Shown here: piece by piece, positions 9,137 to 21,682 of the stretch
Position numbering within the stretch: position 1 is the first letter of the stretch
Layout: every line of letters begins with the position of its first letter
Source of the DNA: Blastocatellia bacterium
GTDB lineage: Bacteria > Acidobacteriota > Blastocatellia > Pyrinomonadales > Pyrinomonadaceae
Length of the DNA: 64,000 nucleotides
Direction of reading: 5' to 3'
Assembly: GCA_003168335.1 (NCBI GenBank)
Contig: PMSM01000002.1
Coordinates: 62,001 to 126,000 of the forward strand
Notes under the pieces: model-generated
What the model was told of the DNA's origin: nothing
The model's input: only the letters and a program-made list of their open reading frames with translations
The model's database searches: none
Position numbers and translations under genes: made by a program

Positions 9137-9349
9137 ATGAGTAAAACCATCAGCGTAGTCTTTGGAGTTGTCCTCGGGCTGCTGAGCGTGTTCTTTCTTT
9201 TCTACACGGCCCGGCTCTTCTATGTGACGCGCGGGCTGACAGCGATCCGCACCGGCGGTCAGGGCGCGTACGTGGGTGCGGTGGTCTTTCCGCTGCTGGC
9301 GATATTGTTTGGCTGGAGCGCGTGGAGACTCTTGCGTTTGAAGAACTAA
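9137..9349 (+). CDS. Small membrane protein, unknown function
   Basis: 70 residues with two hydrophobic helices (VVFGVVLGLLSVFFLFYTARLF and GAVVFPLLAILFGWSAWRLL). The gene starts 21 bp after the methyltransferase, preceded by GGGAGG, so the two are probably co-transcribed. No family recognised. Confidence 0.6.
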   Translation: MSKTISVVFGVVLGLLSVFFLFYTARLFYVTRGLTAIRTGGQGAYVGAVVFPLLAILFGWSAWRLLRLKN

Positions 9350-9406
9350 TCGGTTCGCCCGAAACCGAAAAGATGTTTTGTTGGATTGTTAACTGAGGAA
9401 AAGAAA

Positions 9407-9982
9407 ATGCCCGACAAACGGAAGATTGTAACTAACTCATTACTTGTGTCTGGTTTGTTGTTGTCGGCGACCGCACTCTCTTGTTCCCTGGGCCAACGGT
9501 CAACTACAAACAACCAGTCCAACACTCCCACGCCAGCGCCATCGAAACCACAGGCCGAAACCACGAAACCTCAAGTCGAACCGGGCGCACTAAACCCGGG
9601 TGAGGCGACTGGTAGTTGCACCGCGAAGGGCGAGACCGTGGCGTTGAAGTACGCGTACGCCGGCCGCGGCGAGCGGTTCGGAGGTGAGAGCATTATTGTT
9701 TTGGTGACGGATAAACCCATTCCACCGGAAGCTTTGGCAGATGAGATCAAGTCGCAGACGATGTTGCTTGACGGGAAGATTCGCGGTCTGGAGTACGTGT
9801 TTTCGAAAGATGGCTACTGGGTCAGGTTCCATCCCAGCCAGTATCAGGAGAGCAAGTCGTCATCGCTCAAGGATTACTCGGTTGAGAACGACATCGTGAA
9901 GGGCAGCGATGAGGACAAAGGCGATCTGACTGACGGGAAGTACTCGCGGTCGGTCAAGTTCGTGGCGAAGATTAGTAAGTGA
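9407..9982 (+). CDS. Lipoprotein, unknown function
   Basis: 191 residues. Signal sequence with a Cys in LSATALSCSLG (probable lipidation site), then a Thr/Pro/Gln-rich linker and a soluble domain of about 140 residues. The start at 9407 has GAGG upstream and gives the signal peptide a basic N-region (MPDKRK). No recognisable catalytic motif. Confidence 0.7.
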   Translation: MPDKRKIVTNSLLVSGLLLSATALSCSLGQRSTTNNQSNTPTPAPSKPQAETTKPQVEPGALNPGEATGSCTAKGETVALKYAYAGRGERFGGESIIVLVTDKPIPPEALADEIKSQTMLLDGKIRGLEYVFSKDGYWVRFHPSQYQESKSSSLKDYSVENDIVKGSDEDKGDLTDGKYSRSVKFVAKISK

Positions 9983-10160
9983 GGTAAGCCGGCTCTTCGT
10001 CGCACAAAAACCAGCCGGAGTTCGGAGCTGATTGTTAGTGCCGTTTCGTGTGATTTCGTGGATCTATTCTTTGAGCAGGCAGAGGCGATCCACGAAATCA
10101 CACTAAGAATTGCCCACACTAGGCTCGCCTTCTTCAATCACGAACGAGCTGGTTGTTTAG

Positions 10161-11462
10161 TTATTTCTGGGACCCGACACCAGCTATGCGAACCAACCCA
10201 CCCATAAAGGGACGCAGAACTTCAGGAACAAGCACGGAACCGTCCGCTTGCTGAAAGTTTTCCAGCACCGCAATCCAGGTGCGGCCGACGGCCAGGCCTG
10301 AGCCGTTCAGCGTGTGCACAAACTCCGGCTTCGCTCCACCGGCGCGGCGAAAGCGAATGTTGGCCCGGCGCGCCTGGAACGCTTCATAGTTCGAACAGGA
10401 AGAAATCTCGCGAAAAGTATTCTGCGAAGGCAGCCAAACTTCGATGTCGTAGGTCTTGGCGTTGCTGAAGCCGAGATCGCCGGTTGAGAGCGCCACGACA
10501 CGATAGTGAATACCCAGACGCTGCAAAACGGTTTCGGCGTTGAGCGTGAGCGCCTCGAGCTCGGCGTAAGAATTCTCAGGCAGCGAGTATTTCACCAGCT
10601 CAACCTTTTCGAACTGGTGTTGACGGATCACCCCGCGCGTGTCCTTGCCGTAGCTGCCGGCCTCCGATCGAAAGCAGGGCGTGTAGGCCGCCCACTTCAT
10701 CGGCAACTGCGAAGCGTCGAGTATCTCTTCACGGTAATAGTTGGTCACCGGCACTTCGGCGGTGGGAACCAGATAAAACCCGCGCTCGTCTTCCAGTTTG
10801 AAAAGATCTTCGGCAAACTTGGGTAGCTGGCCAGTGCCGAAGAGTGAGTCGCGATTCACGATGAATGGCGGCAGGGTTTCCAGATACCCATGCTCGCGCG
10901 TGTGCAGGTCGAGCATGAAATCGATCAGCGCGCGTTCCAGGCGCGCGCCGGCGCCGTTTAAGATCGCAAAGCGGGCACCGGTAATCTTGGTCGCGCGCTC
11001 GAGATCGAGAATGCCCAGGGCCGTCCCCAGATCGACATGGTCCTTCGGCTCAAAACCAAATTCCGGTTTCGTGCCCCAGCGGCGAACTTCGACATTCGCT
11101 GATTCGTCAAGGCCTACGGGCACGCTTTCGTGCGGAATGTTTGGGAGCATTTCCAAGATCTTCCGCATCCGGGCCTCAGTTTGATCCCGATCGAGCTGAC
11201 CTTCGGCAACACAGTTCTTTAACGTCTTCACATCGCGGCGACGCTGAACGGCCTCGTCATTCTTCCCCGCTTTGATCAATTCACCGATTTCTTTGCTAGC
11301 CTTATTGAGATCGGCATTGTATGAATCCGAGATCTGGATAGCTTTCCGGCGCTCTTCATCGATGGCTTGGAACTCCAACAATAGATCAGTAGGAAAATTG
11401 CGGTCCTTCAGCTTTTGGAACACTGTGTTCAGATTTTCTCGCACGTAATTGAGATCGAGCAT
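10161..11462 (-). CDS. serS: Serine--tRNA ligase
   Basis: Class II aminoacyl-tRNA synthetase that charges tRNA-Ser and tRNA-Sec with serine; 433 residues, the normal bacterial length. The N-terminal long coiled-coil arm (about residues 25-105, rich in Lys/Glu) is followed by the catalytic core. Motif 2 is visible in [26 protein letters not shown] and motif 3 near [20 protein letters not shown]. The start [10 protein letters not shown] at 11462 is the family N-terminus. The frame extends further upstream but into the galU promoter region. It is divergent from galU with 43 bp between the start codons. Confidence 0.97.
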   Translation of the reverse strand: MLDLNYVRENLNTVFQKLKDRNFPTDLLLEFQAIDEERRKAIQISDSYNADLNKASKEIGELIKAGKNDEAVQRRRDVKTLKNCVAEGQLDRDQTEARMRKILEMLPNIPHESVPVGLDESANVEVRRWGTKPEFGFEPKDHVDLGTALGILDLERATKITGARFAILNGAGARLERALIDFMLDLHTREHGYLETLPPFIVNRDSLFGTGQLPKFAEDLFKLEDERGFYLVPTAEVPVTNYYREEILDASQLPMKWAAYTPCFRSEAGSYGKDTRGVIRQHQFEKVELVKYSLPENSYAELEALTLNAETVLQRLGIHYRVVALSTGDLGFSNAKTYDIEVWLPSQNTFREISSCSNYEAFQARRANIRFRRAGGAKPEFVHTLNGSGLAVGRTWIAVLENFQQADGSVLVPEVLRPFMGGLVRIAGVGSQK

Positions 11463-11505
11463 TTGTTCTAACCTTCGGGTTATGGTATCTAGAAACACTT
11501 CGATT

Positions 11506-12375
11506 ATGCCACAAAGAGTACGCAAAGCAGTTTTTCCTGCGGCCGGCCTGGGTACGCGCTTTCTGCCGGCGACCAAGGCTTCGCCGAAAGAAATGCTGCC
11601 GCTGGTCGACAAACCGCTGATTCAATACGTAGTCGAGGAAGCGGTCGCCTCAGGCATCGACTCAGTCATCATCGTTACCGGCCGCGGCAAGAGCGCTATC
11701 GAAGATCACTTCGATGTTTCCTTCGAACTGGAAGCTCTGCTGCGTGAACGCGGCAAGGAAGACGACTTGCGCCAGGTGCGTGAGATTACCGACATGGCGC
11801 GCGTCAGTTATGTGCGTCAGCGCGAGGCTCTCGGACTGGGCCATGCGATTCTACAGGCACGCGACCTGGTTGGCGACGAACCATTTGCCGTGATGTTGAG
11901 TGACGACATCATCGACTCCAAGACTCCGGCGCTGAAACAGTTGCTCGACGTTTACGAGAAATATGATGCGCCGGTGCTGGCCACGATGGAGGTAGCGGGC
12001 GAAGCGATCTCGCGATTTGGCGCGCTCGACGTGGAAGAAGTAGGCGACGGCGTCTATCGAATTAAGGACATGGTTGAGAAGCCGCTGCTCGCGCAGGCGC
12101 CTTCGAATCTGGCAATCATCGGCCGATATGTTTTGACGCCGGATATTTTTGACGAGATCGAGAACACGACGCCGGGCGCGATTGGCGAGATTCAAATTAC
12201 GGATGCGATGCGCGCGCTTTTGAAGAAGCGCGATTTCTACGCGGTCCGTTTTGAAGGCACTCGTTACGATGCGGGGGACAAACTCGGCTTCCTGATCGCG
12301 ACGGTAGAGCTGGCGTTGAAGCATGGCGAGTTAGCGCCTGAGTTTCGAGAATATCTGAGATCACTGAAGCTCTAG
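11506..12375 (+). CDS. galU: UTP--glucose-1-phosphate uridylyltransferase
   Basis: Makes UDP-glucose from UTP and glucose-1-phosphate for surface polysaccharide and sugar-nucleotide pathways. 289 residues, the usual size. The nucleotide-binding signature [19 protein letters not shown] lies at about residues 12-30, followed by [13 protein letters not shown] and FAVMLSDDI (metal-binding Asp region), then VEKP and [10 protein letters not shown]. The ATG at 11506 gives the conserved N-terminus ([11 protein letters not shown]). Its promoter must share the short gap with serS. Confidence 0.95.
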   Translation: MPQRVRKAVFPAAGLGTRFLPATKASPKEMLPLVDKPLIQYVVEEAVASGIDSVIIVTGRGKSAIEDHFDVSFELEALLRERGKEDDLRQVREITDMARVSYVRQREALGLGHAILQARDLVGDEPFAVMLSDDIIDSKTPALKQLLDVYEKYDAPVLATMEVAGEAISRFGALDVEEVGDGVYRIKDMVEKPLLAQAPSNLAIIGRYVLTPDIFDEIENTTPGAIGEIQITDAMRALLKKRDFYAVRFEGTRYDAGDKLGFLIATVELALKHGELAPEFREYLRSLKL

Positions 12376-12410
12376 TCCGAGCACAGAGACACAGAGTCAA
12401 TTGTGTCAGA

Positions 12411-12474
12411 AGCCCGACCGTAAGGGAGGGCTGGCGGAGTTCACCGAGATCTAGTCCTCCCTTACGGTCGGGCT
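12411..12474. terminator. Stem-loop after galU, possible bidirectional terminator or REP-like repeat
   Basis: AGCCCGACCGTAAGGGAGG at 12411-12429 is the exact complement of 12456-12474, giving a 19-bp stem with a 26-base loop. It lies between galU and fabG. There is only a weak T run after it, so it may equally be a palindromic repeat of the kind seen elsewhere in the window. Confidence 0.6.
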
Positions 12475-12499
12475 TTCGGCGCTGTTTACGGAAAACCAT

Positions 12500-13258
12500 A
12501 TGTCTGATCAAAAACAGTTTGCCGGCCGCGTCGCCATCGTCACCGGTGCCACGCGTGGTATCGGCCGGGCCATCGCGCTGGAACTGGCGCGTCGCGGAAC
12601 CGACATCGCTTTTAACTATGCGAAGAGTGCCGACGCTGCCGACAGCTTGAAAGCAGAGATCGAAGCACTCGGCGCGCGCGCGTGGGCATCGCAGGGCGAT
12701 GTGGCCAACACCGAAGCCGCCGCGGAAATGGTGAAGCAGGTCAAGGATACTTTCGGCCGCATCGATTTTCTGGTGAACAACGCCGGCATCGTGCGCGACA
12801 CTTTGATCCTGCGCATGAAGGAAGCAGATTGGGACGCGGTGGTCGATACGAATCTGAAAGGGGCCTGGAACTTCGCGAAAGCTGCTTTGCGCGTCATGTT
12901 GCGACAGGACGAAGGCGGCTCGATTCTCAACATCACTTCGATCAGCGGCGTCGTTGGCATGGCCGGGCAGTCGAATTATTCAGCTTCTAAAGCGGGCATG
13001 ATCGGCTTAACGAAGGCTTTAGCGCGCGAGGTCGCCAGCCGCAAAATCACAGTAAATGCGCTGGCGCTCGGGATGGTTGCGACTGATATGGCCACGGCGC
13101 TCGACGGCACTTATCAAGCGAAAATACTCGAGCAGATTCCGCTGGGCCGGTTTGCCGAAACTGATGAAGTCGCACGCATCGCTTGTTTCCTGCTTTCCGA
13201 TGATGCGCGCTATATCACCGGCCAGGTCATTCAGGTTGATGGTGGATTGGCGATGTAA
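12500..13258 (+). CDS. fabG: 3-oxoacyl-ACP reductase (FabG-type SDR)
   Basis: Short-chain dehydrogenase/reductase of 252 residues, most like FabG, which reduces 3-oxoacyl-ACP with NADPH in fatty-acid elongation. Seen: cofactor-binding TGATRGIGRAIA, the NNAG motif, the catalytic Ser in NITSISG, YSASKAG with the catalytic Tyr and Lys, and a C-terminal GQVIQVDGGLAM. One oddity is NALALGMVATDM, where FabG proteins normally have a Pro (NAVAPG). No acpP, fabD or fabF is adjacent, so it could be a specialised SDR rather than the housekeeping enzyme. Confidence 0.85.
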   Translation: MSDQKQFAGRVAIVTGATRGIGRAIALELARRGTDIAFNYAKSADAADSLKAEIEALGARAWASQGDVANTEAAAEMVKQVKDTFGRIDFLVNNAGIVRDTLILRMKEADWDAVVDTNLKGAWNFAKAALRVMLRQDEGGSILNITSISGVVGMAGQSNYSASKAGMIGLTKALAREVASRKITVNALALGMVATDMATALDGTYQAKILEQIPLGRFAETDEVARIACFLLSDDARYITGQVIQVDGGLAM

Positions 13259-13265
13259 GCCATTT

Positions 13266-13416
13266 GCGATTTCCAATTGCCGATTCCTGATTGTTATTGT
13301 GGGCTCTCTGATCTGACCGACATTCGCCGGGGATACGCAGCTTTGAAAAATCGGTAATTGGAAATCGGAAATATGAAAGAAATGCGCCCCGCCAATTCTT
13401 GCGAACAGGCGGGGCG
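13266..13416. repeat. Two inverted repeats in the 474-bp gap after fabG
   Basis: Arms at 13266-13285 and 13349-13367 (CGATTTCCAATTGCCGATT type) form one imperfect hairpin. CGCCCCGCC at 13385-13393 pairs with 13408-13416, followed by AAAA. The second is GC-rich and compact. The rest of the gap (to 13732) holds a 71-codon frame (13473-13688) without a ribosome site or recognisable features, which I do not call a gene. Confidence 0.5.
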
Positions 13417-13732
13417 AAAACATCAGGGTAGGTTACAAGGGGTGGCTAGGCCAGACTTGAGAATCGTCACATATGGCCGATCCCGTGCTTCAAAGGTGGT
13501 GCTTTATTGACGGCGGTATGAAGTCTGCGGCCAAAAAAAGAAAACAAGCTGCCGCATCTGCTTTCAAAAGTCCACGCCCCGTCTTCGAAGTCCTCTGCCT
13601 TCGGAAACCCCTCACTGTCAAACAACTCAATGTGCTTGCAACGCCGAAATTATACTCGTCGAACGACTGCCGTCAAGAAAAATCGTAACAGGTTTGTGAC
13701 AAACAGCCGCGCTCACAGATGGAAATGTGTCC

Positions 13733-14947
13733 TTAACCTTGCGGCTTGCGCATCTCAGCGAGTCGATAGGCCTGACGCCTGACCGCTTCCGAAACATTCC
13801 GATTGAGCCCGATCGATTGCAGATCCTTCGTCCGAATTCGCGGGAGAATGTGGACCGCGGTGGCCATCGGTGTGCGCGGGTTGCGAGCCAGGTTATGAAT
13901 AATCGGATAGGAACGGGCCCACGCGCGATTCGTGCCGATTAGTCGTAAGACCTCTTCAGCGACCGAGCGCATAGTCGCGATGTTTTCAACTTCATGATCG
14001 GTGATGCGCGGGTTGTGCATGACGGCGGTGGCGACCATCTTGTTCGGGTCGCGGACGAGAATACCCCGGGCTTCGCGGTCACCCTTAATCCCCAGCTTGA
14101 CGCGATCCCTGACCGTCATAAACATGATGCGCCGAATCAGCGAGATCCGCTCCGGCGAAGCGTCACCTTCCAGGCGCTCAGCGTTGATGACCGCCTGGGC
14201 ATTGGCGGCCGTCTGCTCCGGCGTCTCGATCATCATTTCTTCGATGAACTCGCGTGCGAGCCACGAGTCATCAATGTCGGCATCTGAGACTTCGATATGC
14301 TGAGCGATCACCCAAGCGTCTTCAAAGGACATGGCGCCGGCCACCGGGGCCAACTCAGCGGATTCAAAAAACTCCGCCGCTGCGCTGTTTCCACGAGCAC
14401 GCAACTCCTGGGCGATTTGGCGCGCACCCCGTTCCTTTTCGAAAAACTCACGCCGCGTTTCCTTCGCTCGGCGCTCGGACTCGGCCGTGCGCGCCGGGTT
14501 CAGCAGGATGGCATCGATAATTTCCGGCGCCCGGATCAGACGCTGTTGGTTTAGGGTGATGAACTCAAGCAACGAAGCGTCCGCGGTAATGCGAGCCAGC
14601 AAAGCGATCGCTTCGTCGGGCGTGTTGCTGTTGCCGGCAACTGCTTCATGAATTTCACGAGAAGCCTTGGACAGGGAAGCAAAGTATCCCAGCACAGACG
14701 GCGCCGCATCACCCGCCTTCGCCACGCTCAAAAGGTCGCCGGGTTGTTGCGCGGCCAACGTGCCCTGCGCGGCGCGCGCCACGCCCGGATCATTATCGGT
14801 GCTGAGATGAACCAGAGCTTCGAGCAGATCAGCCTGCGGCAGCGGCAGCAATCCACGCGCAGCCGCCAGCCGCGCGGCCGCCGGCGCGTTGCCTGAGATG
14901 ATCGATTTAACGACGGGATTGGTAGATGTGATTTCAGTGGCCACCAA
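13733..14947 (-). CDS. Helical-repeat protein, unknown function
   Basis: 404 residues, almost entirely predicted helix, with Leu/Ala-rich repeating units typical of HEAT or leucine-rich-variant solenoids (for example LARNPRTPMATAVHIL, AVMHNPRITDHEVENIA and AVAGNSNTPDEAIALLARI, each with an N-P/T-P turn). The repeated 'N[ST]P-T-P-x2-[AV]' pattern places helix pairs about every 30-60 residues. There is no signal peptide and no enzyme motif. It looks like a conserved cytoplasmic scaffold protein; I do not know a function. Confidence 0.75.
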   Translation of the reverse strand: MVATEITSTNPVVKSIISGNAPAAARLAAARGLLPLPQADLLEALVHLSTDNDPGVARAAQGTLAAQQPGDLLSVAKAGDAAPSVLGYFASLSKASREIHEAVAGNSNTPDEAIALLARITADASLLEFITLNQQRLIRAPEIIDAILLNPARTAESERRAKETRREFFEKERGARQIAQELRARGNSAAAEFFESAELAPVAGAMSFEDAWVIAQHIEVSDADIDDSWLAREFIEEMMIETPEQTAANAQAVINAERLEGDASPERISLIRRIMFMTVRDRVKLGIKGDREARGILVRDPNKMVATAVMHNPRITDHEVENIATMRSVAEEVLRLIGTNRAWARSYPIIHNLARNPRTPMATAVHILPRIRTKDLQSIGLNRNVSEAVRRQAYRLAEMRKPQG

Positions 14948-14991
14948 AGACAGTGTAGCTCAAATGTAAACTGCGGGAGAACGCTCCAAAG

Positions 14992-16017
14992 CTAATACAG
15001 ATTAAAGTTGTATTCGAGCTGCATGAACATTGATACCTGTCTGCCTTCTTTCGTCGCAGGAACGAATCTGATCTTTCGTGCAGCTTGCGCAGCTTTTGAA
15101 GTGAGCCCATAGCCCAACGCTCGCGTTACGACAAGATTCCTGACCTCACCGTCGCCGCCGAACACACAGCGGATAACAACTGTTCCGGTAACTCCGGCTT
15201 TACGCGCTGCGTCGGTGTAAGTCGGCTCTGGTTTGCTCAAGATACGGACTTTCACGGTTACTTCTTTACCGTTGAAAGGTGACTCCTTAGGAGGTTGGGC
15301 GACTGTCGTTGATCCAGTTGAGCCATTAGCTTGCTGGCCGAAGGTACGCAGCTGGTCCAATTGTTCGCGCCAGACATCAGCATCGGGATCGCTCGGATTG
15401 ACGGCGAGAAACTTCTCCAGACTTGTGGCTGCTTCCCCATATTGTTTCAGAAAATAATGGGCCAGACTCTTCGTGATCAAGGCGGCAGCAAAATCCGGGT
15501 TGATTTGCAGAGCCTTGTCCGCCTCCTCAATAGCTTTCGGATACTCGCCCGCGCGGAAACTTACTTCCGCGATCGCGTAGCGTGGTTCGGCGCTTTGATC
15601 GCCAAGCTCGATCGCGCGGCGCGCTTTCGTAGTTGCTTGCTCCGGTTCGTTCCCCAGGATTAGGGCGTAAGCGAGCTTGGCATTTGCATCGGCCGAGTCG
15701 GGACGCAGACTGACCGAATGCTCAAGTGCGTCACGAGCCCACAGGAACGCGGAATCGCTGTAGTAGGCAAGGCCGAGAAAATACCACGCGTCTGCATCGT
15801 CCGCGTGCGCCTTGACGACCTCTCTCAAGATCTTGATTGCCGCCTGTGTTTGGCCTTGTTTGTAAAGCTCTATGCCGCGATCGCGACCTGCCGCAGCACC
15901 TTCGGTTGCAGGCTGCTGGGCATTCGCGCGAATGCACGAGCCAGAGACGCACACAAAGAGCGACAGAAAAAGCGCGACGCCTAAACGTTGGATCATGGGG
16001 CTGTGAGGCAACGGCAT
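14992..16017 (-). CDS. TPR-repeat protein with C-terminal TonB domain
   Basis: 341 residues. A signal peptide (ALFLSLFVCVSGS...ANAQQ) is followed by about five tetratricopeptide units (for example DADAWYFLGLAYYSDSAFLWARDALEHSV) and a TonB C-terminal domain from about residue 258 (SKPEPTYTDAARKAGVTGTVVIRC...). TonB-like C-terminal domains normally deliver energy to outer-membrane receptors, but in this lineage many periplasmic proteins carry one fused to repeats. Start at 16017: AAGGAGG lies 8 bases upstream. The next gene on the right has the same TonB-type end, so the two are probably paralogous neighbours in one operon. Confidence 0.85.
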   Translation of the reverse strand: MPLPHSPMIQRLGVALFLSLFVCVSGSCIRANAQQPATEGAAAGRDRGIELYKQGQTQAAIKILREVVKAHADDADAWYFLGLAYYSDSAFLWARDALEHSVSLRPDSADANAKLAYALILGNEPEQATTKARRAIELGDQSAEPRYAIAEVSFRAGEYPKAIEEADKALQINPDFAAALITKSLAHYFLKQYGEAATSLEKFLAVNPSDPDADVWREQLDQLRTFGQQANGSTGSTTVAQPPKESPFNGKEVTVKVRILSKPEPTYTDAARKAGVTGTVVIRCVFGGDGEVRNLVVTRALGYGLTSKAAQAARKIRFVPATKEGRQVSMFMQLEYNFNLY

Positions 16018-16090
16018 GTGGAGGTCCTCCTTGCGAGTTTCGTCACCCGGGTTTGGAACGCAAGATAACATCTTGCGCGACTCACTTCAC

Positions 16091-16798
16091 CTAAAAATAA
16101 AACTCGTGAGCCGGAGCGTAGGGCGGCAGCCCTTGACCATTCTTGAACTCGTAGGACAGAGTCGCAAACTGCGAAACGGGCTGACCATTGCGAACCGCGG
16201 GCATGAACTTGATTTGACGCGCGGCGTCGATCGCTGCTTCCGTCAGTCGATGCGGCAAAGGCTTCATGGGGAAGATATTCCTGACGGTGCCATCGGCCGC
16301 CAGCACCAGACGAAGGCGCACCTCTCCGTTGGCCTTGGCCGCACGGGCCTGATCGGGATAAGCAGCCGCGGGTGCATAGTACAAGCGAGCGCGTTCCTGG
16401 ACTTCACCTGAGCCGAATACCGTGCGGCTTTCTGGCGGGCTTACCGGCTGCGAGTACAGCAACATTGTTTCGCGACGTTCGCGCCACTTTTCCTGATCGG
16501 GCGGCGGGAGCTTAAGAATTCCGTCAATCGTGGCTCCGGCGCGGGCAAAGCTCTGGGCCAGGTCATCCTGCCACAGGCGGAGACGGTCACTGAATCTGGG
16601 TGGATAAACTTTCTTCGCCGGCCCGTGGAGAAAAAGGTCTTCGATGGCCGCGTACTGCTTTTGAAGTCTTGCTTCGAGTTGTTCAAGAGTGGCCTGCTGA
16701 GCCGAGGCGGTAGCGTGCCCGCCAAAGATCATCAAAGCGGCGAGGCTAATTACGAAAAGGGCGAGCAAGGATCGCGAGATTACTTTGGCGTTGATCAT
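16091..16798 (-). CDS. Secreted TonB-family protein
   Basis: 235 residues with a signal peptide (LLALFVISLAALMIFGG...SAQQ), an alpha-helical middle, and a C-terminal TonB-type domain (YPDQARAAKANGEVRLRLVLAADGTVRNI, then AARQIKFMPAVRNGQPVSQFATLSYEF). The pairing of a Tyr-Pro 'YP..A' entry and a final 'Y.F' strand is the family signature. The ATG at 16798 has GGGGGA 7 bases upstream. A TTG at 16813 would add five residues. It lies 28 bp after the secA stop codon in the same direction, so it could be read through from secA. Confidence 0.85.
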   Translation of the reverse strand: MINAKVISRSLLALFVISLAALMIFGGHATASAQQATLEQLEARLQKQYAAIEDLFLHGPAKKVYPPRFSDRLRLWQDDLAQSFARAGATIDGILKLPPPDQEKWRERRETMLLYSQPVSPPESRTVFGSGEVQERARLYYAPAAAYPDQARAAKANGEVRLRLVLAADGTVRNIFPMKPLPHRLTEAAIDAARQIKFMPAVRNGQPVSQFATLSYEFKNGQGLPPYAPAHEFYF

Positions 16799-16825
16799 TG
16801 GTCGGTCCCCCAAATCTGACGATTG

Positions 16826-19591
<2,766 letters not shown>

Positions 19592-19807
19592 AATCGTCTT
19601 ATCCTTGGCGGAACTGATCGAATCCTAGTATATTTCTAAATTGTCAGGCCATTTGCCGGATACTTTTCTTTTGCTTCTCACTCGTGCATAGGAAGAGATT
19701 CTAAGCTGGCAGCGCAGATGCGAGCAAGCGAGGTCAAAGGTCGCGAGATTGAGGCGACTGGTTTCGATGTTGTAATAAGGACGTTGTTTTAGAGGGAGAA
19801 AATTATT

Positions 19808-21193
19808 ATGCCCAGCCGTGATATTGGCCGCAACGTTCTGCCTTTGGAAGCCAGGCGACTGGCGAGTGGTTTCCTTCGAGAGTTCCGCTCCCAGCTCATT
19901 ACCGCAGCAACAATCGCTATCTTAAGTCAGCCACTCGTTGGTTTGTGGTTTCCCGCACGGGCGCAGGGACTGGGCCCGTATGACCGCAGCGGTGCTAAGG
20001 AAATGCTTGATTCCGCGAAAGACGACATTAAGAAAAACTACTACGATGCGGGATTCCACGGTATCGATTTGGATGCACAGTTCAAGGCCGCCGAAGAGAA
20101 GTTGAAGCAAGCGACTACCCGCGACCAATTGATGATTGCAGTCGGACAAACGCTGCTGGACTTCAACGATTCACATACTTTTTTTCTCCCGCCCGCCCGA
20201 GCCGCCAAAATAGATTATGGGTGGACCATGCAAATGGTGGGCGACACTGCTTATATGAAGGCAGTCAAACCCAGTAGTGACGCAGAGGCAAAAGGCCTGA
20301 AACCGGGTGACGCGATCCTATCCGTTGATGGTCATAAACCCAGCCGCGAAAACATGTGGAAGATGTACTACCGTTATTACGGATTGATGCCCGCGCGGAG
20401 CATTCACTTAACCCTTCAATCGCCCTCGGAGTCTCAACCGCGAGAGGTCGAGGTAATGGCAAAAATCGAACAAGGTCAGGCCGTGACCCAGTTGCAGGAG
20501 TTGTTTGTTCGGTATCTGCGAGAAGAGTGGGATCTCTATCACGACCGTTTCTATGAGAGTGGCAACGATCTAATGATCTGGCAGATGCCGACATTCGGCA
20601 TCTCGGAATCGCACGTCGATGGGATAATGGGCCGCGCCCGAAAGTTCAAAACTCTGATTGTGGATCTCCGAGGCAATGAAGGAGGCTATCAGGATTCTTT
20701 GCTGCGGTTGGCCGGTTACTTCTTTGATCATGATGTCCAGGTGGCAGTGCCAAAAAGTCGCAAGGAAATCAAACCGCTAATTGCCAAGACGCGTGGCGGC
20801 GATAGTTTCACAGGGCAGGTCATCGTACTGGTTGACAGTGACTCAGCATCGGCATCCGAGCTGCTTGCCCGCGTGATTCAACTCGAAAAGAGGGGGACGA
20901 TCATCGGCGATAAAACCGCCGGCGCGGTAATGACGGCCAAACACTACGAACATCAGACCGGAGTCGGAAGGATCCTGTATTTCGGCACCAGCGTAACAAT
21001 CGCCGATCTCGTTATGAGCGACGGTAAGAGTTTGGAGAAGGTTGGGGTTACTCCGGATGAATTATTACTGATCACCGGAAGCGATCTGGCTGCGAAGCGT
21101 GATCCGGTCTTGTCGCGTGCGGCAGCACTCGGAGGAGTTAAGCTTGATCCGGAGAAGGCCGGTACACTTTTTCCCGTGGAATGGCGAAGGTAG
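19808..21193 (+). CDS. Secreted S41-family (CtpA-like) peptidase with PDZ domain
   Basis: 461 residues. A signal sequence (residues about 25-52, ending ARAQ) is followed by a helical N-terminal domain (YDRSGAKEMLDSAKDDI...), a PDZ domain (about 150-215, GLKPGDAILSVDGHKP) and the S41 tail-specific protease domain (about 240-430). The nucleophile Ser lies in VLVDSDSASASELLA and a general-base Lys in IIGDKTAGAVMTAK. Such proteases clip periplasmic proteins from their C-terminus. The SD is GAGGGAG before the ATG at 19808. Confidence 0.88.
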   Translation: MPSRDIGRNVLPLEARRLASGFLREFRSQLITAATIAILSQPLVGLWFPARAQGLGPYDRSGAKEMLDSAKDDIKKNYYDAGFHGIDLDAQFKAAEEKLKQATTRDQLMIAVGQTLLDFNDSHTFFLPPARAAKIDYGWTMQMVGDTAYMKAVKPSSDAEAKGLKPGDAILSVDGHKPSRENMWKMYYRYYGLMPARSIHLTLQSPSESQPREVEVMAKIEQGQAVTQLQELFVRYLREEWDLYHDRFYESGNDLMIWQMPTFGISESHVDGIMGRARKFKTLIVDLRGNEGGYQDSLLRLAGYFFDHDVQVAVPKSRKEIKPLIAKTRGGDSFTGQVIVLVDSDSASASELLARVIQLEKRGTIIGDKTAGAVMTAKHYEHQTGVGRILYFGTSVTIADLVMSDGKSLEKVGVTPDELLLITGSDLAAKRDPVLSRAAALGGVKLDPEKAGTLFPVEWRR

Positions 21194-21458
21194 CAGCTAT
21201 CAGCGGAAGTCTAATGAGCGTTGGCTAATTTCTCAGCTTGACAGTCGTGGGCCAGGTCGCTAAGTTCGACACTTCCACGAATATCGATCTTTGCAAGGAA
21301 AGTAGAGGCGCGACCTTCAAGAGTAGCCGAGTCCGAAAGAACGGGAAGGGTTCGAAATAGGACTCAGTCGAAAGGGAGAGGTCGCCGAAACTTGCCCGTG
21401 CGTCTTCAGGCCGGGGCGAGTTGGTTGCTGTGGCTAAATCCGCAGGACTGTCACCGAG

Positions 21459-21514
21459 AGTGGCCCAGACTTCAGTCTGGGATTGAATAACCACAGACTG
21501 AAGTCTGTGCCACT
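21459..21514. repeat. Double palindrome in the S41-lysC gap
   Basis: CCCAGACTTCAGTCTGGG at about 21464-21481 and CACAGACTGAAGTCTGTG at 21492-21509 are each self-complementary and are also complementary to each other (GTGGCCCAGACTTC with its complement in the right arm). The 489-bp gap contains this element and the next one (21615-21667). I see no gene in the remainder. Confidence 0.65.
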
Positions 21515-21614
21515 GGTGAAGAGCTACGACCAGCGCCGCGCCGGATGTTTTACGGCGCAAAAGTTTCTCGAGATTGAGGGGCCAGTCGTATGCTTTGCGA
21601 TTGGCCCTTTTTAT

Positions 21615-21667
21615 TTATGTCCGACAAACTTCAGTTTGTCGGACATAAAGCGCCGCCGCTGTCGGCG
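21615..21667. repeat. Palindrome upstream of lysC, same module as at 1137-1336
   Basis: TTATGTCCGACAAACTTCAG at 21615 runs into its own complement, giving a near-perfect 34-base palindrome ending at 21648. It is followed by GCGCCGCCGCTGTCGGCG, which can also fold. The first module is shared with the efflux-operon element at about 1170-1290. It sits 16-35 bases before the lysC start codon and might affect translation. Confidence 0.65.
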
Positions 21668-21682
21668 CACTCCAAATTTGTT

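Noticed and set aside
13473-13688. 71-codon frame after fabG
   Set aside because: No ribosome site, no recognisable domain, biased composition and no neighbour supporting it.
21225-21560. 111-codon minus-strand frame between the S41 peptidase and lysC
   Set aside because: It crosses a palindrome, has no family resemblance and no ribosome site.
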